Below are positions 33,243 through 42,619 of a stretch of DNA of 64,000 bases, in pieces. A program made the position numbers and the translations under genes. Each line of letters opens with the position of its first letter. Position 1 is the stretch's first letter. Under the pieces are notes generated by a model, which saw nothing but the letters and a program-made list of their open reading frames with translations, did no database searches and was not told where the DNA came from. Source of the stretch: Pedobacter ureilyticus (GTDB taxonomy: Bacteria; Bacteroidota; Bacteroidia; Sphingobacteriales; Sphingobacteriaceae); contig NZ_SSHJ01000012.1 of assembly GCF_005925345.1 (NCBI RefSeq), positions 78,395 through 142,394 on the forward strand. The letters are read 5' to 3'.

Positions 33243-33758
33243 TTAATCCTTGCGTTTGTAGATTGGAACTGTAGAACAAGGTTCGCCATACATGATACTT
33301 TTAACCACTGGGGTAAGTAAAGCTGTAATTTCTACATAAGCAGAAACTGGAATTTGGGGATTTGCACAACCCTTAACCACCACTCGCTGACTAGCGTAAT
33401 CTTCTAAATTTACTTTTGCCAAGGCCTTTGAGAACAAGATGGTATCTAACAAGTCTAAATCACCAAATACAATCTCGTTGGCGTAGGGCTTCATTTTGTT
33501 AGCCAACAGCATATATGCCCAAGTAGGTACAATTGCATCCGCAGAACAAGTTATTGCTACGTTTTTACCTTCGTATTGTTGCCAGTTGTGTTCTTTTACA
33601 AACTCACGAAAATCTTTCTCTCGCAACATCAATCCGTGAAAAAGATTGTCTTTTATATCATACAGTACACGCTCGCCTTTATCTAAATAATCCTCGAGGT
33701 TAAACGTGATCAATCCGCTAGCGGCAACTTTATTTACGATGTTTTCTTGAATATCCAT
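33243..33758 (-). CDS. DUF2480 family protein
   Basis: This 171-residue cytoplasmic protein matches the DUF2480 family, which is largely restricted to Bacteroidota. Seen segments are LITFNLEDYLDKGERVLYDI (about 16-35), CSADAIVPTWAYMLLA (about 71-86) and VVVKGCANPQIPVSAYVEI. The last contains a Cys that is typical of the family. The function is unknown. Confidence 0.8.
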   Translation of the reverse strand: MDIQENIVNKVAASGLITFNLEDYLDKGERVLYDIKDNLFHGLMLREKDFREFVKEHNWQQYEGKNVAITCSADAIVPTWAYMLLANKMKPYANEIVFGDLDLLDTILFSKALAKVNLEDYASQRVVVKGCANPQIPVSAYVEITALLTPVVKSIMYGEPCSTVPIYKRKD

Positions 33759-33789
33759 TTTACAAAAGTCAAAAGTGTAAATGCTGTTT

Positions 33790-33911
33790 CGTTATTTCGA
33801 CTGTAGCAAAGCGAAAGGGAAAAATCTTTTAAGTGTGATAAGACACAACTTTACGGGGCTACACAAAGGTTAAAGATTTCTCGACTACGTTATACTTCGC
33901 TCGAAATGACG
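33790..33911. repeat. Palindromic extragenic element, relative of 12293-12377
   Basis: Outer arms CGTTATTTCGA (33790-33800) and TCGAAATGACG (33901-33911) are complementary with one wobble position. Inner AAAAATCTTTT/AAAGATTT segments echo the inner arms of the element at 12293. It lies between the PPIase terminator and the DUF2480 gene. Confidence 0.65.
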
Positions 33912-33921
33912 ACCAACAAAA

Positions 33922-33954
33922 TAAAAAACCGCCACAACTAAAGCTGTGACGGTT
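33922..33954 (-). terminator. Intrinsic terminator of the coaX-to-PPIase gene run
   Basis: On the minus strand AACCGTCACA pairs with TGTGGCGGTT (one wobble) and TTTTTTATTTTG follows. It is 20 bases after the PPIase stop codon. Confidence 0.85.
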
Positions 33955-33974
33955 ACAAAATTAAGTAAATAAGC

Positions 33975-36074
33975 TTAATAGAATTTCACTCTATTGTCTT
34001 TTATATCGCTTTTTTCTTGCAATGCTTGGAAAGCACTACCCAATGCACGTTGGCTAATGTTCATTAGCATGCTTTCTTTTTGTTTAAATGTATTTGCCAA
34101 AGGCGCTGGATTTGTAAAACCGTCTACCACAAAAACATATACACCTCTATCGCCGGTAATAGCTTTAGATAATTTACCAACTTGAGAACCAAATACCGTA
34201 CCCACCACTTTGTTTTCTTGTGATAAACCCGGAATAATTGGATTAGCAAACACCATATTTTGAACTGGAACGGCTGTTTTGCCAACTTTAGAGGCTACTG
34301 CATTGATATTTGAAGCACCTGACAAAGCTTTATCAAACTTCTCGGTTAACATTTTAGCTTTTTTAGCGTTTAAAACTTGAGGCTCGATTTGTTTCTTCAC
34401 ATCTTCTAAAGAAAGCTGTCCTTTAGGTTTAATGCTAGTTACCTGAGCAACTACATAAGCATTATCCATATTGTAAACTTGCGCTAAAACTTCGCCTTTA
34501 TCTGCCTCATAGGCATCTCTAATTAACTGACGTGGATTATCTAAACCTGGAGCATAACCTTGAGTAGCTGTAATTCTATCTGCTAAACCAACGGTGTAAC
34601 CTTGTTTTTGAGCTAAAGCACTAAAGTTGTCAGATTTAACTTCGGCTAAGAAAGCATTTGCTTTTTTATAGGCCGCATCTCTTGTTTTTTGGCTAGGAGC
34701 TAAAGTTTTTTCGATGTAAGCTAGCTTTACTACTTTAGAAGAACCTACTTGTTTTTCGATTTTGATAACGTGAACGCCAAATTGAGATTTAACTACTTTA
34801 ATATCGCCAGGGCGACCATCAAAAGCTGCATTTTCAAACTCTGGCACCATAGCACCACGTGCAAACGTACCTAAATCGCCTCCCTGGTCTTTAGAACCAT
34901 CAACACTGTATTTTTTAGCTAATTCTGCAAAACTACTTCCGCCTTGTGCTAAGGCTTTTAAAGAATCTGCTAACTTAACGGCTTTATCATCGCCACCAAC
35001 TTGAGCTGGGTTAATTAAGATATGACTAGCCTTTACTGAATCTGGAGAGAAACGGCTATCAATCACTTTAACTAATTTATATGAGTTGCCAGAGAATTTA
35101 GGTCCGTAGAAACTACCTGCTGAATAGTTAAAAATTACCGAATCTACGGCTGGATCTAATTTACCTTTAGAAAGGTAAGTATAAGGCACTTTAACATCTG
35201 AATTGTTAGCAGCAAACAAAGAGTCGTTTGGTGTGGTTTTGAAATCTGCCGCCAACTTCTCTACTTGAGATTTTACAATTGCACTGTCTGCAGCAGTTGG
35301 TTGGATACTGAAAGACACATATTGCAAATCTCTTGTTTCTTGAGGATTATCGAAACGTTTTTTATTTTCTTCGTAGTAAGCTTTATAGTCTGCATCTTCT
35401 AGCTTAACGTTAGCATCTAAGATAGAGCTATAGTCAAGGTTTACATATTTAAAGTTTACCAGTTTGTTACGGTTCAGGTATTCATCGTTAGCTTCTAAGC
35501 TAGAAACGTAAACAGAATTGCTGATCAACTTGGTGTATTTTTGTTGTAAAGCTTGTTTTTCGATTTCACTTTCTAGCAGCAACCATTGTTGAGCCAATTG
35601 AGGGTTTTGGCTTTTTGATTTTAAAGAAGAGATGACAGCAGCTCTATCAAATTCTCCAGTTTGTGGATTACCGAAATACTGCGTAATCAATGGACTAGGG
35701 TTTTTGCCTTGTACCAGATCAAAAAGTTCATCTGCAGATACAGTTAAACCAACACGTTCAAATTCTTTACCCAAAACCACGGTAGCAATTTCAGATTGCC
35801 AAGCTTGATCTACCGCCATTGCTTGCATTTGCGGGTTCATTACACCACCATATTGTTGCTTAAATTGAGCAGAAGTTTGCTCTACTTTAGCATTAAATTG
35901 ATCGTATTTAATAGCTTCGCCATCAATAGAACCTACTTCAGTTCTTGAACTTGCTCCAAATATTGCCGAACCTTGTTGCAATAATGGTTCTAAAACAAAT
36001 AACGCCAATACTACTGCGATACCTCCTACCAAGAAATAGCCCATTTTGGTACGCATGAAAGTCATTAAACCCAT
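33975..36074 (-). CDS. SurA/PpiD-type peptidylprolyl isomerase, membrane-anchored
   Basis: The 699-residue protein starts with a basic stretch and one membrane helix (about 12-33), then a SurA-N-like chaperone region (about 40-200). A PpiC rotamase follows (about 345-440), with VKASHILINPAQVG, GGDLGTFARGAMVPEFENAA and VKSQFGVHVIKI. The arrangement matches PpiD, a periplasmic foldase anchored in the inner membrane that helps outer-membrane proteins fold. It ends the run coaX, OMP, lptC, PPIase, which fits an envelope-assembly operon. Confidence 0.88.
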   Translation of the reverse strand: MGLMTFMRTKMGYFLVGGIAVVLALFVLEPLLQQGSAIFGASSRTEVGSIDGEAIKYDQFNAKVEQTSAQFKQQYGGVMNPQMQAMAVDQAWQSEIATVVLGKEFERVGLTVSADELFDLVQGKNPSPLITQYFGNPQTGEFDRAAVISSLKSKSQNPQLAQQWLLLESEIEKQALQQKYTKLISNSVYVSSLEANDEYLNRNKLVNFKYVNLDYSSILDANVKLEDADYKAYYEENKKRFDNPQETRDLQYVSFSIQPTAADSAIVKSQVEKLAADFKTTPNDSLFAANNSDVKVPYTYLSKGKLDPAVDSVIFNYSAGSFYGPKFSGNSYKLVKVIDSRFSPDSVKASHILINPAQVGGDDKAVKLADSLKALAQGGSSFAELAKKYSVDGSKDQGGDLGTFARGAMVPEFENAAFDGRPGDIKVVKSQFGVHVIKIEKQVGSSKVVKLAYIEKTLAPSQKTRDAAYKKANAFLAEVKSDNFSALAQKQGYTVGLADRITATQGYAPGLDNPRQLIRDAYEADKGEVLAQVYNMDNAYVVAQVTSIKPKGQLSLEDVKKQIEPQVLNAKKAKMLTEKFDKALSGASNINAVASKVGKTAVPVQNMVFANPIIPGLSQENKVVGTVFGSQVGKLSKAITGDRGVYVFVVDGFTNPAPLANTFKQKESMLMNISQRALGSAFQALQEKSDIKDNRVKFY

Positions 36075-36204
36075 ATTATTCTTTATATTAATTTTATTTT
36101 AAGAGGGCGCAAGATACAAATTTGAAACAAATTAGGAAATATTAAATTTCAATTGTTTTTCGAGTTGAAAACTAAGGAGATACAGCAGCCAAATATGGTT
36201 CAAA

Positions 36205-36837
36205 CTATGGCAGTTTCCCATTCTCTACATTAGCCTGCCCTGATGGCATGGTAATACTGTAAGTGCTAAAATCTTGCGGTGCCGAAAAACTTGTACCATT
36301 AAGAATATTGCCATCTTTTGTGGTTACTGTACCTGCAGGAGAAGTATACAAACGTTTATTTTCGTCCCAAGTAAGTTCTTCGGTTGTAAAGGTCATGTTA
36401 TCGGTAACTACTACCACGTTTTTCCGGAAAATGGTTATTCTTTCTGTTTCCTTATTTATAGCGTAATCTGATGTGATACTGCCTTTGGTTTTCAGAAAAT
36501 CATCTAAAAAATAGATTTTTACCCCTTTTGGCATTTCGCTGTAAACCGCACCAGTAGATGGCTTAACCTTATCTAAAATTGGGGCATAACCTTTAGCCTT
36601 TACTTTAGCAGAATCGCTGTAAATTACTTCTACGCCATAAGTGCGGTCTTTACTTAGCGTAACTTTTTTAGCATCAATGGCAGATACTTTTTTTAAGTCG
36701 TCACCTTCGCAGGAAGAGAGCAGAAGGAGCAAAGACCAAAGACCAAAGGACAAGGAGTATAGGAGTCTGACTTCCGGTTTTCGGAAACCGAAGATCAAAC
36801 ACCAAATACTAAAATCTTTCCTATTACCGCTATTCAA
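36205..36837 (-). CDS. lptC: LPS export periplasmic protein LptC, start uncertain
   Basis: The mature part (from CEGDDLKKVSAIDAKKV) fits LptC: a lipoprotein-type Cys at about residue 43, GVEVIYSDSAKVKAKGYAPI, MPKGVKIYFLDDF, VVVTDNMTFTTEELTWDENK and NILNGTSFSAPQDFS. LptC links the inner-membrane LptBFG extractor to LptA in LPS export. There is no ATG or GTG between the upstream in-frame stop and the lipobox; only TTG codons (36837, 36795, 36750) could start it. The DNA encoding the signal region is a low-complexity CTTTGGTCTTTGG-type repeat, so the N-terminus looks rebuilt by repeat DNA. Confidence 0.8.
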   Translation of the reverse strand: MNSGNRKDFSIWCLIFGFRKPEVRLLYSLSFGLWSLLLLLSSCEGDDLKKVSAIDAKKVTLSKDRTYGVEVIYSDSAKVKAKGYAPILDKVKPSTGAVYSEMPKGVKIYFLDDFLKTKGSITSDYAINKETERITIFRKNVVVVTDNMTFTTEELTWDENKRLYTSPAGTVTTKDGNILNGTSFSAPQDFSTYSITMPSGQANVENGKLP

Positions 36838-36896
36838 TATGCTGTTCTTTTAACGCTATACTTCTTTGGTCTTTCAGCTTTTTGCTTTTAGCCTTG

Positions 36897-38207
36897 TTAA
36901 TCAAACTTAAACCTTTGGAACCACTTATCGTTTAACATGAAACCTAAATGGAAAGTAACATAACGCTCTTGGATTAGCCCATTAGTTATTTTACCTCTTC
37001 TGCCCACCTCGGCAGAGACATTCATTTTGTAGAACGATGACCTTCCATAAGCAGATTTCAACGGCAAACCTAATCCGAAAGTCACCCCCATTTGTTTCAC
37101 ATCTTGGTTATTCATTTGGATATAGGTTTTATCGTAAGTTAAGCCTAAGCGATAATCTACCCTATTGAAATAACCATTAATTGAGGTTATGTCTGGCGTA
37201 AATTGCCCACCAACAGAAACGCCATAGGTATTTTGAAGGTTTTGATTTACATTATCGATAGTCATTTGAGACCATTTACCCATACGATAATCTGCACCTA
37301 TTAACCACTTGTTTTCTTTCTGTAAAGTAAACCCGAAGTTGTGCATTAACGGCAGCTTAAGATTTGTCTTTCCGTTTTCTATAAAATCTAACGTATCTAG
37401 CGCTGATTGTGCATTGCCCTGAGAGTCTTTGTTGTAAATAGTAGTGTATTGGCTTCTTTCTGAATTTAATTTAGAACTAGCAGAACCTGAGTAGCCAAGC
37501 ACTAAAGATGTTTTATTGCCTAAACGGAAATCGTACTGCACACCGTAGCTAAAATTCATACCGTAAATGCTATTCTTTACTTGGTCGCGAGAATTAACCG
37601 CACCTAATTCTGCTATTTCTGTAGCCCTGCTCTGAATTAAGTTACCGAAAAGATATTCTGCATTTGCTCCTACCCTAAAATGATCGCCAAATTGGATACC
37701 ATAACCAATGTAAGCCTTAGATAATCCTCCTTCGCCATTATATAAATAATCCACTGTTTTAGCGTTAGTGCCCGTACCTATGGTAGTGGTGTTTTTAAAA
37801 TCGTAACCAAGCTCTGAGTAAGGTAAAATACCAATGCTCACTGCCGATTTTTGAGTTAGCGGAAATGCCATAGCAACATGGCTTAACGAAGAATTGAAGC
37901 TTGTTTCGCTCAAATTACTGGTTCTTAACTCGGTAGAGCTACCAGACACGCCAATATCTAAAGTTGTTAAGTTAATACCCGCATAAGAAGCCGGGTTTTG
38001 CATATTGATATTATTGATATAGCTAGACCTGAAAACACCTGCGCCAATACCACCCATACCTCTTTGTTGCGGCAATACAGAACCTCTTAGGTTACCTAAG
38101 CCAAATTTAGAATAGGGAGACTGTACTGTTGTTTGCGCATAAGCACCTATCGAAAGCGTTAGCAAAGAAAGCGTTGCAATATATACACACTTAATTTTAA
38201 TGTTCAT
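36897..38207 (-). CDS. Outer-membrane beta-barrel protein (FadL/OmpP1-like)
   Basis: The second in-frame ATG (38207) gives MNIKIKCVYIATLSLLTLS and a signal peptide cut after AYAQ, leaving one base between it and the coaX stop; the ATG at 38228 would overlap coaX. The mature 410 or so residues begin with TVQSPYSKFGLGNLRGSVL and show alternating strands with an internal aromatic pattern and a terminal Phe (KFD preceded by WFQRF). This is the FadL-like barrel commonly found between coaX and lptC in this phylum. The cargo is unknown. Confidence 0.8.
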   Translation of the reverse strand: MNIKIKCVYIATLSLLTLSIGAYAQTTVQSPYSKFGLGNLRGSVLPQQRGMGGIGAGVFRSSYINNINMQNPASYAGINLTTLDIGVSGSSTELRTSNLSETSFNSSLSHVAMAFPLTQKSAVSIGILPYSELGYDFKNTTTIGTGTNAKTVDYLYNGEGGLSKAYIGYGIQFGDHFRVGANAEYLFGNLIQSRATEIAELGAVNSRDQVKNSIYGMNFSYGVQYDFRLGNKTSLVLGYSGSASSKLNSERSQYTTIYNKDSQGNAQSALDTLDFIENGKTNLKLPLMHNFGFTLQKENKWLIGADYRMGKWSQMTIDNVNQNLQNTYGVSVGGQFTPDITSINGYFNRVDYRLGLTYDKTYIQMNNQDVKQMGVTFGLGLPLKSAYGRSSFYKMNVSAEVGRRGKITNGLIQERYVTFHLGFMLNDKWFQRFKFD

Positions 38208-38208
38208 T

Positions 38209-38946
38209 TTATAATGTAATAACTTCATTCAAGCCTTTTAAAACCAAATATGGTTCGTGAGTAATCTGGGCGGCAAATATGCTATTTTTTAATTGCTTAG
38301 TCAAAAAAACCGAGTCGCCTCCAGTCATTACCACCTTTAAATTTTTATTTTTTTTATGCTCTAGGGCAATAAATCCCTCTATTTCGTTAAGTGCCCCTTG
38401 CAAAACGCCTCGTTTAATTGCCTTATTTGTATTGGTTCCTTCTTCAATTTCTGCTTCTGTTTTATCCCACTCTACCAAAGGCAAACGGCCAGTATAATGG
38501 TTCAAAGCCTTAAAACGCATATTTAAACCTAAACTTATACTTCCGCCAAAGTATTCGTCGTTCGCCGTAAGCACATCATAAGTGATACAAGTCCCAGCAT
38601 CAATCATCAAGGTATGATCTCCGTTGTATAGACAATGTGCCGCTACAACTTTTGCCCATCTATCTAGTCCCAAAGTTTCAGGACTTTCGTAGTAGTTTTT
38701 AATTTTACCCGTTATTTTAGTGCTAAAACGAATATAATTGGTGTGCACATTTAGCAATGCTTCTAGATTTTCTATCTGATTGCTCACACTAGAGACCGTA
38801 GAATTTTCTATCCGATATTCGGTAATGAGCTGTAAGAGATTTTGCTCTTCAACCCTTTCAAGTTGCTGGAAATAAATGAGTTCTTTTTGCTCAAAGATTG
38901 CTAGTTTACTATAGGTATTGCCGATATCTATGACCAGATTATGCAT
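38209..38946 (-). CDS. coaX: Type III pantothenate kinase
   Basis: The 245-residue enzyme (EC 2.7.1.33) carries out the first step of coenzyme A synthesis. The ASKHA-fold signatures are visible: phosphate-1 motif VIDIGNTYSKLAIF (about 5-18), GLDRWAKVVAAH (about 93-104), the DAGTCITYDVL motif (about 116-126) and the GGDSVF segment near the end. Coexistence with envelope genes in one operon is common in this phylum and probably not functional. It heads the run to the PPIase. Confidence 0.92.
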   Translation of the reverse strand: MHNLVIDIGNTYSKLAIFEQKELIYFQQLERVEEQNLLQLITEYRIENSTVSSVSNQIENLEALLNVHTNYIRFSTKITGKIKNYYESPETLGLDRWAKVVAAHCLYNGDHTLMIDAGTCITYDVLTANDEYFGGSISLGLNMRFKALNHYTGRLPLVEWDKTEAEIEEGTNTNKAIKRGVLQGALNEIEGFIALEHKKNKNLKVVMTGGDSVFLTKQLKNSIFAAQITHEPYLVLKGLNEVITL

Positions 38947-39091
38947 TAAATATTTACGTTACCCAACAACAAATTACGAATAGGAAGAAACGTCTATTAG
39001 TTTCATGCCACAAAGCTATTAATCTTTGGCAAGTTTCGAGGTATCAATTTGTTAAAAAAGGTTAAAGCAAGACGTTTAGTTAATAATACCA

Positions 39092-39212
39092 GCCACAGAT
39101 GCACAGATTTATCATACTTAAATAATAGAACTAATGCGCCAATTCGTAACCTATACTAGATATCGGACGATGTATAATTATTTCTAACCAAATAAATCTG
39201 TGCATCTGTGGC
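39092..39212. repeat. Long inverted repeat, copy 3 of the GCCACAGATGCACAG family
   Basis: Perfect 20-bp arms (39092-39111 and 39193-39212), beginning GCCACAGATGCACAG, enclose 81 bp with a GATATCGGACGATG core and no convincing coding content. It fills the spacer between coaX and the DUF6427 gene. Its loop differs from that of the copy at 21314-21452. Confidence 0.85.
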
Positions 39213-39217
39213 AAAAC

Positions 39218-40195
39218 CTAAACAAACAGAAAGTACTGGATACAGATAACCAGAATGGCGAAGAGCGTTTCGTAAAACCAGCGCTTTTTGGCATTTGAGA
39301 AATAGTAGGCCAACAAAACGGCGCCCGCAGGTACGCAAAGCAAGAAATGAGCCACGGTAACTCCTCTTTTTGTATAGAAACTAAATATGCTTACCAAAAA
39401 CATAAAAAACAACATCTGAAAGGCTTTACGAGTACTGATAAAGCTCCTAAAAAAGTTTTCACGCAGTTGCAGAGCGGCCAATATCATGATAATGCCTACT
39501 GGAATAAGCACTAGGTAATCGTCATAATTAATCTGCAGGTTATGAGGAAATTTGTTGGTTAAAGGTTGCCAAATATCAATGAAACGATGAATATTGTCAT
39601 TCCAATAATAAAACACCGCTACAAACATAAAAATGGTTAAAAAACCGAGAAGACCAGAAATCCACTCACGCCAGCTAAAAGCACGATACATCAACAAACT
39701 TAACCACAACATTAACAACATGAGAATAAAAGGAAAGTAAATTAGTGTACCTATGGCAATGATCATTCCCACATCAAACATGATACTCATTGCACTACTG
39801 GTTTTAGACAACTTTAAGAATTTATCTATGATAATGATGAGGAGGAAATTACAAATTAAAGCGGGGCTCAGTATAAGGAACTGAAGAAACAAACTAGTTC
39901 CGGTAACGTAAAGCAGTGCTGGCAAATAGCTAGGCTTAGCCAACAAACCGTGGTTGTTTATAATTCTATTGAAAATAAGCGCTTGCACCAAAGTAATTAA
40001 CGCGGCAAGAACCACATTTGCTTCAGAAGAAAGGGCATCTTTAGGAAGGTTAATGAACAGTTTGGTGTAAGGTTCTAAGATTTCGAAACTTAGCTCCGGA
40101 GGCAAATTTAAAAAGATAGCAATCCGCATAAAGATGAGGTATGCCACCAATAGCAATAAATTAAGAGGATGTAAGCTTCTAAACTGGTTAATCAT
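39218..40195 (-). CDS. DUF6427 family integral membrane protein
   Basis: The 325 residues contain about 9-10 predicted membrane helices, beginning MINQFRSLHPLNLLLLVAYL. A conserved look is seen in AFSWREWISGLLGFLTIFMF (about 173-192) and the C-terminal ITTKRG-like basic loop. The family is almost confined to Bacteroidota and no function is assigned. The stop lies six bases from the 39092-39212 inverted repeat, so that element may end its transcript. Confidence 0.75.
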   Translation of the reverse strand: MINQFRSLHPLNLLLLVAYLIFMRIAIFLNLPPELSFEILEPYTKLFINLPKDALSSEANVVLAALITLVQALIFNRIINNHGLLAKPSYLPALLYVTGTSLFLQFLILSPALICNFLLIIIIDKFLKLSKTSSAMSIMFDVGMIIAIGTLIYFPFILMLLMLWLSLLMYRAFSWREWISGLLGFLTIFMFVAVFYYWNDNIHRFIDIWQPLTNKFPHNLQINYDDYLVLIPVGIIMILAALQLRENFFRSFISTRKAFQMLFFMFLVSIFSFYTKRGVTVAHFLLCVPAGAVLLAYYFSNAKKRWFYETLFAILVICIQYFLFV

Positions 40196-40281
40196 GCTTT
40201 TTTAGTGCCAAAAGCTGAATGCTAAAAGCGGAAAGCGCCTTTACTCTTTTTTAAATCAACACTACTACAAAGTAAAGAAAT

Positions 40282-41268
40282 TTATCTGGCAAAAGTATTT
40301 ACCGTATGCGCAATAATTGCGGCAGTTTCATCAGGAAAATCGAATTGATGCTCTTGTGGCTTAGTTACAAAATCCTTTAAGATAGGCACCCAATTGTGAT
40401 TACTACCCCAAATTACAGGCAAACCAAACTGCTTTAAAGCATAAGCGTTACACTGTTGCTCGTACTGAAAACGCATGGGCGCAACCATCAATTTTTTACC
40501 TAAATGCAGTGCCTCTGCCGGGCCTTCGAAACCACCACCTGTAAAAACCCCTTCGCAACTTGCCATGCTCTTGTTAAACTTTTCGTTATCGATTGGTTCT
40601 ACAAAAACATTTCCATCAGCATAAGCTACTTTGGTGTGCTTAGAAAAAACCTCCCATCGCACCAGTGGTATTTGTTTTAGCACATTCACTAAAGCTTTGT
40701 CATCAATTGCTGGCAAATACACGGTGTAATGTCCCAAATTTGTTGGCTGCAACTGTCTAATCTCACTCCTGATTACAGGTTTGTAAATAAAATCATCGTA
40801 CCTATCAAAATGGAAACCAATATGATGTGTGGTGGGCGCATACCTACTTAAAATGAGCTTACCCCAATCTACCGTTTTTGGGCGAGGAACCTTTTTTGAT
40901 TTAAAAGAAGCCTGATGGCTCAACGATACACTTTCCACACCTTGCATCCTGCAAGCCCAAGCAGAAATAGGTTCAAAATCGTTCAAGATGAGGTTATAAT
41001 CTTTTAATGGAATGGCATTCATGTCTTTTCTAAATTGAAAAAGATTCATGTTTTTCCAGGTTTTATAATGATCTACACCTCCTTTTTTACCAAAAACAAA
41101 GCTAAATCCATGAAAATTATACTTAATTTCTTGACTTAGTTTTACGTCTACCTGCGTACCCGAAATCAGCAAATCTACCTCACCATGTTGCTGTAAAAGT
41201 GGAACTATTTCCCTTGCTCTGCTCACATGTCCGTTTCCCGTTCCCTGTATGGCATAAAGTATCTTCAT
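40282..41268 (-). CDS. Glycosyltransferase, GT-B/MurG-like
   Basis: The 328 residues open with ILYAIQGTGNGHVSRAREIV, the glycine-rich loop of GT-B glycosyltransferases similar to MurG. The C-terminal half has the nucleotide-sugar region GVFTGGGFEGPAEALHLGKKLMVAPM. No membrane segment is present. Acceptor and donor are not readable. It follows a UDP-2,3-diacylglucosamine-type phosphoesterase in the same direction, and this pairing suggests a lipid A or envelope glycolipid role. Confidence 0.85.
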   Translation of the reverse strand: MKILYAIQGTGNGHVSRAREIVPLLQQHGEVDLLISGTQVDVKLSQEIKYNFHGFSFVFGKKGGVDHYKTWKNMNLFQFRKDMNAIPLKDYNLILNDFEPISAWACRMQGVESVSLSHQASFKSKKVPRPKTVDWGKLILSRYAPTTHHIGFHFDRYDDFIYKPVIRSEIRQLQPTNLGHYTVYLPAIDDKALVNVLKQIPLVRWEVFSKHTKVAYADGNVFVEPIDNEKFNKSMASCEGVFTGGGFEGPAEALHLGKKLMVAPMRFQYEQQCNAYALKQFGLPVIWGSNHNWVPILKDFVTKPQEHQFDFPDETAAIIAHTVNTFAR

Positions 41269-41363
41269 TCGGCTTCTAATATCTAGATTTTTCGGCAGTA
41301 TTTATAGTTTTAATTGATTTGACGCTATTAGCATTTTTTGGCCAATGATGATGATTTTAGCTC

Positions 41364-42215
41364 TTAGGCAATTTCTAACTTAATTTTCTGCAATAATATA
41401 TTTACATCAAGCTTTCCATGTAGATCTTCACTATCAGAGAGTTCGCCCATTTCAACTTCATCTTTCACAAAGTCTTTTGCCTCATATTTAAAAATCTCCC
41501 AATTACCTTCGTAGTACTCTAAGGCAGTTAAATTTTCTACCCAATCGCCACTATTCAAGTACGTCACCTCTCCATTATTTGCAAAAATGTTTCTTTTTTC
41601 TGGCTGATGGATGTGCCCACAAACTACATACTGATACCCATTTTCTATAGCCAGCTCTGCTGCGGTTTCCTCAAAACTATTGATAAATTTTACGGCATCT
41701 TTAAATTTGGCTTTTATTTTTTTAGAAAAACTCATTTTTTCCCTACCAAAAAAAGTAAGCATAGCGTTAACTATGCTATTCAGTAGAATTAACGTATCAT
41801 AACCCACCGCACCCAACTTGGCTAGCCATTTAGAGTGTTGCATGGTTACATCGAAAATATCGCCGTGAAAAAACCACGCCTTCTTCCCGTCTAACTCCAA
41901 AATGAGCTTGTTTTGTAAATGGAAAGAACCTAAATTCATATCTGCAAATTTTCGAAGCAGCTCATCGTGGTTGCCCGTTAAGTAGTACACGTTTACACCC
42001 TCGGCAACAAATTTCATCAGCTTTCGCAAAATTTTCATGTGCGTTTCTGGCCAATAACGCTTGCTAAACTGCCAAATATCAATAATATCTCCATTAAGAA
42101 CCAGTGTTTTTGGCTTAATACTTTTGAGGTATTTTAACAATTCTTTGGCATGGCAGCCATAGGTGCCCAAATGCACATCAGAAATCACTACAATTTCTAC
42201 ATTTCTTTTCTCCAT
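41364..42215 (-). CDS. UDP-2,3-diacylglucosamine pyrophosphatase-like metallophosphoesterase
   Basis: The calcineurin-type metallophosphoesterase motifs are all present: VVISDVHLG (about 9-17), LVLNGDIIDIWQF, YYLTGNHDELLRKF, AWFFHGDIFDV and YVVCGHIHQPEK. The 283-residue length and the region between GNHD and GHIH fit the LpxH/LpxI-replacing enzymes of Bacteroidota that release lipid X. It is next to a MurG-like glycosyltransferase on the same strand. Confidence 0.85.
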   Translation of the reverse strand: MEKRNVEIVVISDVHLGTYGCHAKELLKYLKSIKPKTLVLNGDIIDIWQFSKRYWPETHMKILRKLMKFVAEGVNVYYLTGNHDELLRKFADMNLGSFHLQNKLILELDGKKAWFFHGDIFDVTMQHSKWLAKLGAVGYDTLILLNSIVNAMLTFFGREKMSFSKKIKAKFKDAVKFINSFEETAAELAIENGYQYVVCGHIHQPEKRNIFANNGEVTYLNSGDWVENLTALEYYEGNWEIFKYEAKDFVKDEVEMGELSDSEDLHGKLDVNILLQKIKLEIA

Positions 42216-42283
42216 GAGTAAATTTTAGAGATAAAAATTTTAGGCCTTCTAAGCAGAAAGCTCCAATTTCTTTGTAAGACTTA

Positions 42284-42376
42284 TCAATCTTCGTCTTCGC
42301 CAACGGTTAACTCGTAAGGACTAAAGAAAAAAGCTACAAAAAGAACCAAGCACACAATCAGAAATAGTTCAAGCAT
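42284..42376 (-). CDS. Possible 30-residue membrane peptide
   Basis: An ATG at 42376 opens a 30-codon frame ending at a TGA. The product starts with a hydrophobic helix (residues 3-19) and ends in an acidic tail (SPYELTVGEDED). The hydrophobic-then-acidic plan is coherent, but the frame is short and no Shine-Dalgarno is obvious, so it may be chance. It lies 68 bp upstream of the LpxH-like gene in the same direction. Confidence 0.35.
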   Translation of the reverse strand: MLELFLIVCLVLFVAFFFSPYELTVGEDED

Positions 42377-42504
42377 AGTATGAATAATATCTTTCACAAA
42401 AGTCTCCAACACTAATTAACTGATTGTTAAGGCACTGTTATTTTATTTTTTTTAGAAAAGCCAAAACTGTGCTTCTATCTGCTTAGGCCCTTCTTTTCGC
42501 TGCT

Positions 42505-42522
42505 CCCGATAAAAAAATCGGG
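42505..42522. repeat. Dispersed CCCGAT-ATCGGG hairpin
   Basis: CCCGAT and ATCGGG pair around six A residues, inside the longer CGCTGCTCCCGAT..ATCGGGATACGCTG context. This is a common spacer palindrome in this group. The rest of the spacer 42377-42586 shows nothing else convincing. Confidence 0.5.
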
Positions 42523-42619
42523 ATACGCTGCAACAAGGTTTATGTAACAACGTATGTACATCAAAACCTTGCCCAAGCCAAGCTAAATGCTTATTCTTGA
42601 AACTTATTCTAAAACAAAT

